A stretch of 64,000 bases of DNA from CAYXFD01 sp964464175 (GTDB lineage Bacteria > Cloacimonadota > Cloacimonadia > Cloacimonadales > JAJBBL01). Position 1 is the stretch's first letter, and the number at the start of each line of letters is the position of its first letter. The stretch lies in NCBI GenBank assembly GCA_964464175.1, contig CAYXFD010000008.1, forward strand, positions 1 through 64,000. Direction: 5' to 3'. The notes beneath the pieces are model-generated. The model had not been told where the DNA came from. It worked only from the letters and a program-made list of their open reading frames with translations, and ran no database searches. Made by a program: the position numbers and the translations under genes. Of this stretch, positions 55,519 through 63,279 are shown piece by piece.

Positions 55519-57252
55519 CTGCATTCCCGACTATGTATAACGATGGAACAGTTTTAATCCACCTATATTCCAGCATATAAGCTTTTTTATTTGCCAAAAC
55601 CCTCGTTATATCTTATCTTGTATGTAACGAGGTTATAGGAGGTAAATAATATGCCATGTATCGTATATCAGACTAACAAGAAGACAGGTTTAACTTACGC
55701 TTATGAATCCATATCCTATTGGGATAAAGATAAGCAGCAATCCCGTGCGAAGCGTAAATGTATTGGTAAGGTTGATCCAAAAACAAATCAAATTATTCCA
55801 ACCCGAAAAAGAGAAAAGACAACTGGTAATGCCGCCGTTTCATCAACGAGCCGCAGTTTTTTTGGTGCGACATATCTATTCGATGCCATAGGAGAAAAGC
55901 TCGGTATAATTAATGATCTCAAGCGTTGTTTTCCGGACATATACAAGCAGTTATTATCGGTTGCTTATTATCTTATACTTGAGGACAGAAATCCATTGAG
56001 TCGTTTTCCAAAATGGTCAGCTACACATAAACATCCTCACGGCACAGATATTCCTTCTCAGAGGAGCAGTGAGTTGTTTGACTCAATTGATGAAAGATCC
56101 AAAGAGCATTTTTTATCCTTGCAGGGCAAACGCAGAATAGAAAAAGAGTACTGGGCATACGACATCACCTCAATATCCAGTTATTCTAAATGCTTAAAAC
56201 AGGTGAAATACGGCCTAAATAAGGGGCAGGAGCCGCTGCCGCAAATAAATCTTGCATTACTCTTTGGTGAACAATCAAATACTCCGTTTTATTACCGCAA
56301 GTTGGCTGGGAACATTGTCGATGTCAAGACGGTAAAGAATCTTCTTGACGACATTGCTTTCCTTGGGTACAGTAAAGTCAAGTTGGTAATGGATAGAGGT
56401 TTTTATAGTGAAGATAACATTAATCAACTGTATAAAAACCATTTGAAGTTTTTGATATCTACAAAGCTGTCTTTGAATTTTGTAAAAGCAGAGTTGGAAA
56501 AGCTCTGTCATTCCATCCGCGATTGGACAAACTATAACCAAAAACATGATCTATATGTCCGTTCTACAACCATATCTTGGAACTACAAGCAATACCGCCC
56601 CCACAAGGGTGATATTATGAAGGGGGAACGACGTATGTATCTCCATATTTACTTAAACTCAGATAGGGCTGTTGAGGATGAAAAGAGTCTTGCTAAACTA
56701 CTTTGCTCCCTACAAGAAGAATTGGAAAGTTGGAAACTGAATCCCGATCATGAAAAACAATATGACAAATATTTTGATGTTAAGAATACTCCGGTGAGAG
56801 GAACTAACTTTACTGCCAAGCAAGATGTTATTGATGAAGCGAAAAAGAATTATGGGTATTTCGTTCTGTTTAGTAACGAAGTGAAAGATCCAATTGAAGC
56901 TTTAGAGATTTATAGAAATAAAGACCTTGTTGAAAAAGCTTTCGGTAACTTGAAAGATCGTCTTAACTTTAATCGTCCCGGTGTTTCCTCTGACCGCAAC
57001 CTTGATGGAAAACTGTTCGTTGAGTTTTTGGCACTGATATACCTTTCTTACATCAAAAAGCAAATGCAAGACAAAGACCTTTTTAAAAAATACACGATGC
57101 AACAACTACTTGATGAGCTTGATGTTATCGAATGCTTTGAACAGAAAAGCCGTAGACTTCGTGTAGGGGAAATGACCAAAAAGCAAATTGAAATATATCA
57201 AGCGTTGGATATCGACCCACCAACCTCGTTACAATAACATCGGGAATGCAGG
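55518..57252 (+). mobile_element. IS1634-family insertion sequence
   Basis: Bounded by 13-base perfect inverted repeats, CCTGCATTCCCGA at 55518-55530 and its complement at 57240-57252, with further imperfect matching inward (TATAACGATGG on the left against GTAACGAGG on the right). It carries one transposase gene. A hairpin (CCTCGTTA at 55601-55608, complement at 55625-55632) lies just before the transposase ribosome site and may limit its expression. I found no short target duplication at the edges, so the exact ends could shift by a few bases, or flanking DNA was deleted. Confidence 0.82.
55651..57237 (+). CDS. IS1634-family DDE transposase
   Basis: Transposase of 528 residues. The DDE residues are visible: Asp in YWAYDITSISSYS (about 171), Asp in KLVMDRGFYSEDN (about 247) and Glu in NKDLVEKAFGNLKDRL (about 429), matching the Y(2)R(3)E(6)K-like signature region of the IS4/IS1634 superfamily. 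Strong ribosome site AGGAGGT 7 bases before the ATG. The gene is intact, so the element may still be mobile. Confidence 0.92.
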   Translation: MPCIVYQTNKKTGLTYAYESISYWDKDKQQSRAKRKCIGKVDPKTNQIIPTRKREKTTGNAAVSSTSRSFFGATYLFDAIGEKLGIINDLKRCFPDIYKQLLSVAYYLILEDRNPLSRFPKWSATHKHPHGTDIPSQRSSELFDSIDERSKEHFLSLQGKRRIEKEYWAYDITSISSYSKCLKQVKYGLNKGQEPLPQINLALLFGEQSNTPFYYRKLAGNIVDVKTVKNLLDDIAFLGYSKVKLVMDRGFYSEDNINQLYKNHLKFLISTKLSLNFVKAELEKLCHSIRDWTNYNQKHDLYVRSTTISWNYKQYRPHKGDIMKGERRMYLHIYLNSDRAVEDEKSLAKLLCSLQEELESWKLNPDHEKQYDKYFDVKNTPVRGTNFTAKQDVIDEAKKNYGYFVLFSNEVKDPIEALEIYRNKDLVEKAFGNLKDRLNFNRPGVSSDRNLDGKLFVEFLALIYLSYIKKQMQDKDLFKKYTMQQLLDELDVIECFEQKSRRLRVGEMTKKQIEIYQALDIDPPTSLQ

Positions 57253-57392
57253 ATGTAATTGATTATATTGAAGCCTCTCTTATGCATCCGAAGACATTAA
57301 GCACAAACCATAGAAGTGTTTGTTGTCACTTGTTTGATCTTTTGCCTTTCATGGAAACTTCGAATTCATTACATTATTCCGGTAATAGATAA
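57253..57392 (+). pseudogene. Possible 3' remnant of the interrupted endonuclease
   Basis: Beyond the right end of the insertion sequence one frame stays open for about 46 codons (VIDYIEASLMHPKTLSTNHR ... ending LHYSGNR) before TAA. It has no start signal of its own and a protein-like composition, so it may be the end of the endonuclease gene left after the insertion and a deletion. I cannot confirm this by family motifs. Confidence 0.35.
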
Positions 57393-57421
57393 TATCGGTA
57401 ATCTTATCTCTCACCATTAGG

Positions 57422-57545
57422 CTCCATACGGTGGAGAAAGGGGAGAGGTACGGGAGATGTACGGGAGAGACCGTAGTCAGCCCGGGCTGACTACGGTCTC
57501 TCCCGTACATCTCCCGTATGTATTCCCAATGTATCCCGTATGGAG
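57422..57545. repeat. Perfect 70-bp palindrome within an 11-bp periodic repeat
   Basis: Positions 57449-57483 and 57484-57518 are exact reverse complements, with no loop, centred on CCCGGG. Outside it, CTCCATACGG (57422-57431) pairs with CCGTATGGAG (57536-57545). The right half reads as a degenerate 11-base repeat with TCCCGTA in each unit (near 57501, 57512, 57523, 57534) and the left arm mirrors two units. It lies between the broken restriction gene and kdd. It could be a terminator, an operator, or a miniature mobile repeat. Confidence 0.92.
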
Positions 57546-57610
57546 AAGGGAGATAGCCGGGGAAATCAGAAGAGGGAAGGGTCTTATTCTTTATTCAGCA
57601 AGGATTAAGG

Positions 57611-57639
57611 TTGACATAGTAGGGGATTGGAAAAAATTT
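57611..57639 (+). promoter_or_regulatory. Possible promoter of the lysine-fermentation operon
   Basis: TTGACA at 57611-57616 is followed, 19 bases after its TTG, by AAAATTT, one mismatch from the TAnnTTT layout. It lies about 35 bases before the kdd start. Confidence 0.4.
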
Positions 57640-57673
57640 AGCTTGAAAAAAAATTAACAGAGGTGGAGGATTT

Positions 57674-58732
57674 ATGAAATCAGGCGGTAACCGATACGGA
57701 ACACACAGAGTAATTGAGCCGAAGGGGGTTTTACCTCAGCCGGCACGGGTTTTGGACAATGATATGTCGGAGATATGGGATAATGAGATGAAGATCGAGG
57801 TGATCAGATTAAACGTTGATTCGGCATCATTTTTTCAGATAAAGACGAAACTGGAGAAACATGGTCACACTGATTTAGAGAAAGCCTTTGCCGAGCATGT
57901 CATAGATCTGACAGAGCGTACCGGTAAACACAAGAACGAGGATACCGGTTCAGGCGGGATGCTCATAGGGAAGGTAGCCGAGATCGGACCTGATTTCGAG
58001 ATGAAAGAAGAGGTAAAGGTAGGGGATAAGATAGCCACCCTGGTTTCTTTGTCTCTGACTCCGCTTAAGGTGAAGAGGGTAACAAAGGTGCATTTTAGCA
58101 AGGATCAGGTAGATATAGAAGGAGAGGCGATTCTTTTCAGTTCCGGGGTTTATGCCAAGTTACCGGACGATATGGATGAGAACCTTGCCCTTTCAATTCT
58201 CGATGTTGCCGGTGCCCCGGCTCAGGCAGAACGGCTGGTCAAGCCGGGAGATACGGTAGTGGTCATCGGAGCTCACGGAAAATCAGGGGTTTTATGTAAT
58301 GCCGTTGCCAAGGAGAGATGCGGTGATGCGGGCAGGGTAATTGGAGTAGTGAGAAAGGATTCTTATATTCCAATCTGTAAAGAGACCGGTTGTGACGACG
58401 TAGTATTAGCGGATGCGACAGATGCTCTGGGTATCCATAAGGGGGTTTCCGAACTTACCGGCGGGAAGATGGCAGATGTAGTGATCAATTGTGTCAATAT
58501 AGAGGACACGGAGATGAGTACGATTTTAGCCTGTAAAGACCGGGGAATAGTCTATTTCTTCTCAATGGCAACATCATTTACGAAGGCAGCTCTGGGAGCA
58601 GAGGGTATCGGGGCGGATATCGACATGATACTTGGTAACGGTTATACCCACCATCATGCTCAGATATCACTTGATCTCTTGCAGCGTCATCCTGTTCTGA
58701 TGCGAATCTTCGAGGAGCGTTACGGGGGATGA
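57674..58732 (+). CDS. kdd: L-erythro-3,5-diaminohexanoate dehydrogenase
   Basis: NAD(P)-dependent oxidative deamination of 3,5-diaminohexanoate to 5-amino-3-oxohexanoate, a middle step of lysine fermentation to acetate and butyrate. Seen: the conserved start NRYGTHRVIEPKGVLPQPA, NDMSEIWDNEMKIEV, a GroES-like region (GMLIGKVAEIG ... VKVGDKIATLVSLSLTPL), and a nucleotide-binding fold (TVVVIGAHGKSGVLCNAVAK, then VIGVVR). Length 352 matches known Kdd. Strong AGGTGGAGG ribosome site. kamA follows after about 80 bases. Confidence 0.94.
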   Translation: MKSGGNRYGTHRVIEPKGVLPQPARVLDNDMSEIWDNEMKIEVIRLNVDSASFFQIKTKLEKHGHTDLEKAFAEHVIDLTERTGKHKNEDTGSGGMLIGKVAEIGPDFEMKEEVKVGDKIATLVSLSLTPLKVKRVTKVHFSKDQVDIEGEAILFSSGVYAKLPDDMDENLALSILDVAGAPAQAERLVKPGDTVVVIGAHGKSGVLCNAVAKERCGDAGRVIGVVRKDSYIPICKETGCDDVVLADATDALGIHKGVSELTGGKMADVVINCVNIEDTEMSTILACKDRGIVYFFSMATSFTKAALGAEGIGADIDMILGNGYTHHHAQISLDLLQRHPVLMRIFEERYGG

Positions 58733-58814
58733 GCATTAAAGCAGGGGAGACTCTGCTTTTCAGGGAAACAGGGAAGAGAAGAGATTAAGAGCGAAAAGAT
58801 CAGGAAGAGAAGCG

Positions 58815-60167
58815 GTGACAGAGAAGATCACTGCAGAGAAGTTTAGTAATTTTAAAGAGAAGAAAGGGGTAGAAGAGATGTTAAGTAAGATAAATGAATC
58901 GGAATTCAAAGTTGAGATAAATAAAACAAAAGAGAGGAACATTAAGGATGGTGTTTCTCCCGCAGACTGGAATAACTGGCACTGGCAGTTAGAAAACAGG
59001 ATAACATCTTTTGCAGAGCTACGAAAGTATATCGATCTGCTGCCGGAAGAAGATGCCATTGATCAGAGTAAATCCGTATCATTCAGAATGGCAATTACAC
59101 CCTATTATCTCTCTCTGATAGATCATAACAATCCGTATGATCCGGTCAGACTGCAAGCGATACCGAGAATAAATGAAGCCTTGATAACTGCTTCTGATCT
59201 GCAGGATCCTTTGCACGAGGATATTGACTCTCCGGTACCGGGATTGACACACCGTTATCCCGACCGTGTCTTATTATTGATCACCGACCAGTGTTCCATG
59301 TACTGCCGTCATTGCACAAGAAGGCGGAAGGCGGGAGAAACTGATGCCCCAATGCCGAGAGAGAATATTGATGCGGCTATTGAGTACATAACTGCCCATC
59401 CTGAGATCAGGGATGTGATCCTGAGCGGGGGTGATCCCTTCACCTTGTCCGATGAGAGGCTGGATGAGATCCTGGAGAAGATCTACCGGATTGAACATGT
59501 GGATGTTATCCGTATCGGGAGCAGAATACCGGTTGTACTTCCACAGAGAATAACTGATTCGCTGATCAGGGTACTCAGGCAATACCAGCCGGTTTGGATC
59601 AATACGCATTTCAACCATAGCCGGGAATTGACTCCGGAAGCTATCGGAGCGGTTGCCAGGCTCGTTGACAACGGATTCCCGGTCAGCAATCAATCGGTTT
59701 TGCTGAAGGGGATAAACGATAATGTTGACGTAATGAAGAATCTGGTGCAGCAGATGGTTAAGAACAGGATCAGACCTTATTATATCTACCAGTGTGATCT
59801 CTCTCTGGGGATTGCTCATTTCCGCACTCCGATAAGCAGGGGGATCGAGATAATGGAGGCTTTAAGGGGGCATACTTCCGGACTCTGTATTCCGACTTAT
59901 GTGGTTGATGCTCCGGGTGGAGGAGGAAAGATCCCGATTAGTCCGAACTATATAGTTTCTCAAGCTCCGGGAAGGGTTGTGCTGAGAAATTTCGAGGGTT
60001 ATATTTCGGTCTATACCGAGCCGGAATATACTCCCCAGGAAGAAGAAAAATATACCGGGAAATGTCCGGAAAACAGGAAATCCACCGAAGGGATAGCATC
60101 ACTGTTCCAGGGTGAGAAGGTGTCTATTGATCCCAACGAATCTAACCGAGCCAAGAGAAAGCGATAA
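58815..60167 (+). CDS. kamA: L-lysine 2,3-aminomutase
   Basis: Radical-SAM, PLP-dependent enzyme turning L-alpha-lysine into L-beta-lysine, the first step of lysine fermentation. The [4Fe-4S] cysteines are Cys160, Cys164 and Cys167 (DQCSMYCRHCTRRR); the PLP lysine lies in DAPGGGGKIPISPNY; ILSGGDPF and YQCDLSLGIAHFRT are also typical. Start is either this GTG, preceded by AGGAAGAG, or an ATG 21 codons on. Compared with the Clostridium enzyme as I recall it, all four zinc-binding cysteines appear absent: the NDC of the reference reads NDN here, and its C-terminal CxCxxC is replaced by EEEKYTGKCPEN. Confident of the family; the start and the zinc point are less sure. Confidence 0.93.
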   Translation: MTEKITAEKFSNFKEKKGVEEMLSKINESEFKVEINKTKERNIKDGVSPADWNNWHWQLENRITSFAELRKYIDLLPEEDAIDQSKSVSFRMAITPYYLSLIDHNNPYDPVRLQAIPRINEALITASDLQDPLHEDIDSPVPGLTHRYPDRVLLLITDQCSMYCRHCTRRRKAGETDAPMPRENIDAAIEYITAHPEIRDVILSGGDPFTLSDERLDEILEKIYRIEHVDVIRIGSRIPVVLPQRITDSLIRVLRQYQPVWINTHFNHSRELTPEAIGAVARLVDNGFPVSNQSVLLKGINDNVDVMKNLVQQMVKNRIRPYYIYQCDLSLGIAHFRTPISRGIEIMEALRGHTSGLCIPTYVVDAPGGGGKIPISPNYIVSQAPGRVVLRNFEGYISVYTEPEYTPQEEEKYTGKCPENRKSTEGIASLFQGEKVSIDPNESNRAKRKR

Positions 60168-61245
60168 AGAGAGATTACTGCAGGCAGTATGCCGGGAGGG
60201 TAAGCGGATCACCGTCATTACCGGACTCTCGAAAAATGCCGGTAAGACAACTTTCCTGAATTGGCTGTTAGAGCGGACACCATTCTCCCGCAAGGGTATT
60301 ATCACTACCGGCAGGGATGGCGAAGATATTGATGTTCTGGAAAGGATAAAAAAGCCGAAAGTCTCTATTCCTGAGGCAGCAATTTTCAGTGCCGGAATAT
60401 CGGAGATCAGCAGAAAAGCTGCTTATTTGCATCTGTTGGAAAAACTGCCCTATAGGGCAGGGGGAAAGAATATCTGGCTTGTCCGGGCAGAGACAGGGTT
60501 GGCTGGAGAGATTACGGGACCACCTACGATCAAGGAACAGATAGATACAGCCCGCCGAATTCTGGAGCATGGTGCCGATCATGTCTTTATCGATGGTTCT
60601 TTAGACCGGAAAGCGATAGGTTCGGCAGCGGAGGTTGATACTCTGATCGTAGCCGGGAGTCCTGCTTACGGATCTATATCGAATCTGAGGAAGGGATTTG
60701 CCGGGCTCTATGAGCTGACAAGGATCGAAAAGCTGACGGATGCGGTAAAAGTTAACATCGAACAGCAGCTGCTGGATGATGAACTGCTAAAACTTATTTA
60801 CCTGAAAGAGGAGAAAGGCTTTACCCCGGAGATCATCCCTCTTTCCTACAAAACCCTCTTAGGGCATGAGAAAGAGATTATTGGTAGCATTGATTCTCAA
60901 ACCGGGACAAGAAAAGAGGATAAAAACAGGGAGGAAGAGCGAATCTTTCTCTACATACCGACAAGTCTGACTGAGCGATCGTTTCTTTTACTGAAGGATA
61001 TTTTCAGGGAGAGACCCGGTTTCAGGATTATTATCAAACATCCCTTTCAGCTTCACCTGGACGAATCTTCCCGCAACTGGCTGCAGGAGAGAAGTCTGCT
61101 GTTGACTATCAGGGGGCTTGAGATTGCCGGGTTTGTAATCAACAGTTATGCGGTGCAGGGAAATCATCTTGATTGCCGGGAACTGAGAAGAGCGATCCGG
61201 AAAGATTTTCCCCTGCCGGTGGTCGATATCAGGGAAATGCAGTGA
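60112..61245 (+). CDS. kamB: KamB-like P-loop protein of lysine fermentation
   Basis: P-loop nucleotide-binding protein with Walker A GLSKNAGKTT (residues about 38-47). It matches by position and type the KamB proteins encoded between kamA and kamC in lysine-fermentation clusters, whose biochemical role is not established; help in assembling or reactivating an aminomutase is often suggested. A middle segment (HVFIDGSLDRKAIGSAAEVDTLIVAG) looks like the Walker B side of the fold. GTG start, overlapping kamA by 56 bases; a TTG five codons on, after GAGAAGG, is an equally good start. Symbol assigned by context more than by sequence. Confidence 0.7.
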   Translation: MRRCLLIPTNLTEPRESDKERLLQAVCREGKRITVITGLSKNAGKTTFLNWLLERTPFSRKGIITTGRDGEDIDVLERIKKPKVSIPEAAIFSAGISEISRKAAYLHLLEKLPYRAGGKNIWLVRAETGLAGEITGPPTIKEQIDTARRILEHGADHVFIDGSLDRKAIGSAAEVDTLIVAGSPAYGSISNLRKGFAGLYELTRIEKLTDAVKVNIEQQLLDDELLKLIYLKEEKGFTPEIIPLSYKTLLGHEKEIIGSIDSQTGTRKEDKNREEERIFLYIPTSLTERSFLLLKDIFRERPGFRIIIKHPFQLHLDESSRNWLQERSLLLTIRGLEIAGFVINSYAVQGNHLDCRELRRAIRKDFPLPVVDIREMQ

Positions 61246-61353
61246 CCGGAGGCGGTTATCCCCTGACAGGGTGGAAGCATCCGGAGAGACGAACGAAAGC
61301 CGGTAGAGCAGATGGAAACATATTAAAGCTATGAGCGAGAAGAGGATGGTGCA

Positions 61354-63066
61354 ATGGAGTTTATCAACCGTGAAAGTCTAAAATCACTGAATATCCCAGA
61401 AATAACGGAAAAGATCAGACCCTGTTCCGAGGTCGGCAAAAGATTGAAGGGAGCAGCAAAACCTTTTCTTACGGGGAAAGAGGAAGAACTCCGGGAGGAG
61501 TATGCCAGGATCAGAACATTAATGGAAAAGATCACGGAGCAGAGGAGTTTTTATCCGGCCCTGTCGGCATCCTTAGCCAAGATAGAGAATATCAGGCAGA
61601 CCTTTAAAAAAGCAGTTGAAACAGAGATATTAGAACCGACCGATATATTCGAGATAAAAAGCTTTCTCTATTATTATGAAAGGATCAGGGGTCAGCTGGA
61701 AAAGTATCAGCTCCGGCAGCTGGTGAAACTTGACTCCTTTTCCGAACTCTATAACTATCTCGATCCTGAAAACCAGAATGTTCCTACTTTTCAGATCAGC
61801 AGTAAATATTCTCCCCGGCTGGGATCTCTCAGAATCAAATTCTCAGAGCTGAGAAACAGGATCAGACTCCTGGAAAACGATTGCCTGGAACTGGCAAAGA
61901 AAGATTTAGAGCTTAACTCGATCGAAAAGCAGGTTGTTGTCTCAAGGCTGGATAAGAAAATGAGGCAAAAGCTTGATTTTTCGGAATGGTTTACCTTATC
62001 CGAAGAAAATTTTGCCAATATAACCTTTAGCTTCCGGCAGCCGGAAGAGATCATCAGGCTGGAGGGAGAGTTAAGTGTTTTGAAGCAGAAGATCGAAGAA
62101 GCAGAACTCGTGGTCAGGAGAGAGATCACGGCAAAGATCGCCAGGAGGGGACATGATCTGATCACCGGTTTGAACGAAATTGCCAAACTCGATTATCTTG
62201 TCGCCAGAGCTGATTTTGGCTGCCGGATAGGGGGAATAATCCCGGAGATTAGGGAGGCGAAAGAGTTGCAGGATGGTCTTCCCGAAAGTGAAATCAAGTT
62301 TCTCCGCTCGGTTAATCTGTTTATTAAAGAACAGTTAAGCCTTTGCAAGATAGATTATCAGCCTGTAGATATTGATTTCCGGAATAAGCTCAACATTATT
62401 ACCGGTGCCAATATGGCGGGCAAATCAACGATCCTGAAAACTGCCGGGCAGCTCTTCCTGCTGGCAGCTTATGCTATTCCGCTACCCTGTAAAGAGGGAA
62501 AACTCCCTCTGGTAGATTTTATCTTTTACAGCAGCGATAATGAAACGAGTAACCGCACCGACCTGAGCAGTTTTGCTTCGGAACTTATCGGCTTGAAGAA
62601 TGCCCTGAAAAAACCGGGTAAAGGACTGTTTCTGATCGACGAATTTGCCCGGGGTACTAATCCTCAGGAGGGAGAAGCATTTGCCAGGGCAGTTTTAGAG
62701 GTGTTCATCGACCGCAATTCGCTTGTCGTTTCCGCTACTCATTTTTCGTCACCGTCTCAAATTGCTCAGGCAGGTCATTATAGGGTTACCGGGCTGACAA
62801 AAAATGACTACGCCAAGCTACAGGAGACATTTAAACCTTTTGCTCCGGAGAAGACTCAGGATGAAACAGCTGACCGGGAGGACTTAAAGAAACGTTTACA
62901 GGAATTGCATAAATACATGAATTATCAGATAGAATCGGTAGAAAGCTCGAACATTCCTCCGAGAACAGCCCTGATGATCGCCGAAGTCCTGGGTGTCGAT
63001 GAGGAGATTATCAGGAAGGTCAAAAAATCGATGAAGAGAGGAGCTACGGTTTCTGACAAGGAATGA
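61354..63066 (+). CDS. kamC: KamC-like MutS-family ATPase
   Basis: MutS-like protein lacking the mismatch-binding N-terminal domains. It has a coiled-coil-like core (about 30-270, with EEELREEYARIRTLMEK and similar) and the C-terminal MutS ATPase: Walker A TGANMAGKSTILKTAGQ (about 350), SSDNETSNRTDLSSFASEL, Walker B LFLIDEFARGTNPQEG (about 425) and the SATHFSSP switch. Such proteins accompany kamA and kamB in lysine-fermentation clusters and are thought to serve the aminomutases rather than DNA repair; this is not proven. The usual partner genes for lysine 5,6-aminomutase (kamD, kamE) are not next to it here. Confidence 0.82.
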   Translation: MEFINRESLKSLNIPEITEKIRPCSEVGKRLKGAAKPFLTGKEEELREEYARIRTLMEKITEQRSFYPALSASLAKIENIRQTFKKAVETEILEPTDIFEIKSFLYYYERIRGQLEKYQLRQLVKLDSFSELYNYLDPENQNVPTFQISSKYSPRLGSLRIKFSELRNRIRLLENDCLELAKKDLELNSIEKQVVVSRLDKKMRQKLDFSEWFTLSEENFANITFSFRQPEEIIRLEGELSVLKQKIEEAELVVRREITAKIARRGHDLITGLNEIAKLDYLVARADFGCRIGGIIPEIREAKELQDGLPESEIKFLRSVNLFIKEQLSLCKIDYQPVDIDFRNKLNIITGANMAGKSTILKTAGQLFLLAAYAIPLPCKEGKLPLVDFIFYSSDNETSNRTDLSSFASELIGLKNALKKPGKGLFLIDEFARGTNPQEGEAFARAVLEVFIDRNSLVVSATHFSSPSQIAQAGHYRVTGLTKNDYAKLQETFKPFAPEKTQDETADREDLKKRLQELHKYMNYQIESVESSNIPPRTALMIAEVLGVDEEIIRKVKKSMKRGATVSDKE

Positions 63067-63233
63067 TAAGAGAGAAGCGCTCTTAAGGTAGTCTTGGTAA
63101 CTGAAGGAATTATCATTATTTCAGAGGGGATAACCGGGGGGAAAGAGTTCTGATCTGCCGGGTAGTTTATAGCAAAGAGTAACAGGGATTCCGACAGCAA
63201 GGAAATAGTGTTCTACAGAAAAACAAAAAGAAA

Positions 63234-63262
63234 TTGACAGTCTTCTTCTCTCAGTTATCTTT
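63234..63262 (+). promoter_or_regulatory. Likely promoter of the MCE gene
   Basis: TTGACA at 63234-63239 is followed, exactly 19 bases after its TTG, by TATCTTT at 63256-63262. It lies 18 bases before the ATG, leaving a short leader with AAAGAGG. Good match to TTG-N19-TAnnTTT. Confidence 0.55.
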
Positions 63263-63279
63263 AGTAAAGAGGAAAAAAT

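Noticed and set aside
55518..57252. A short target-site duplication flanking the insertion sequence.
   Set aside because: The bases directly outside both ends were compared and share no convincing direct repeat.
57422..57545. The 11-base repeats as a CRISPR array.
   Set aside because: The units are too short, degenerate and contiguous; there are no spacers and no cas genes.
61354..63066. Calling the MutS-like protein a DNA mismatch-repair factor.
   Set aside because: It lacks the mismatch-recognition domains and sits in a lysine-fermentation operon where such proteins regularly occur.
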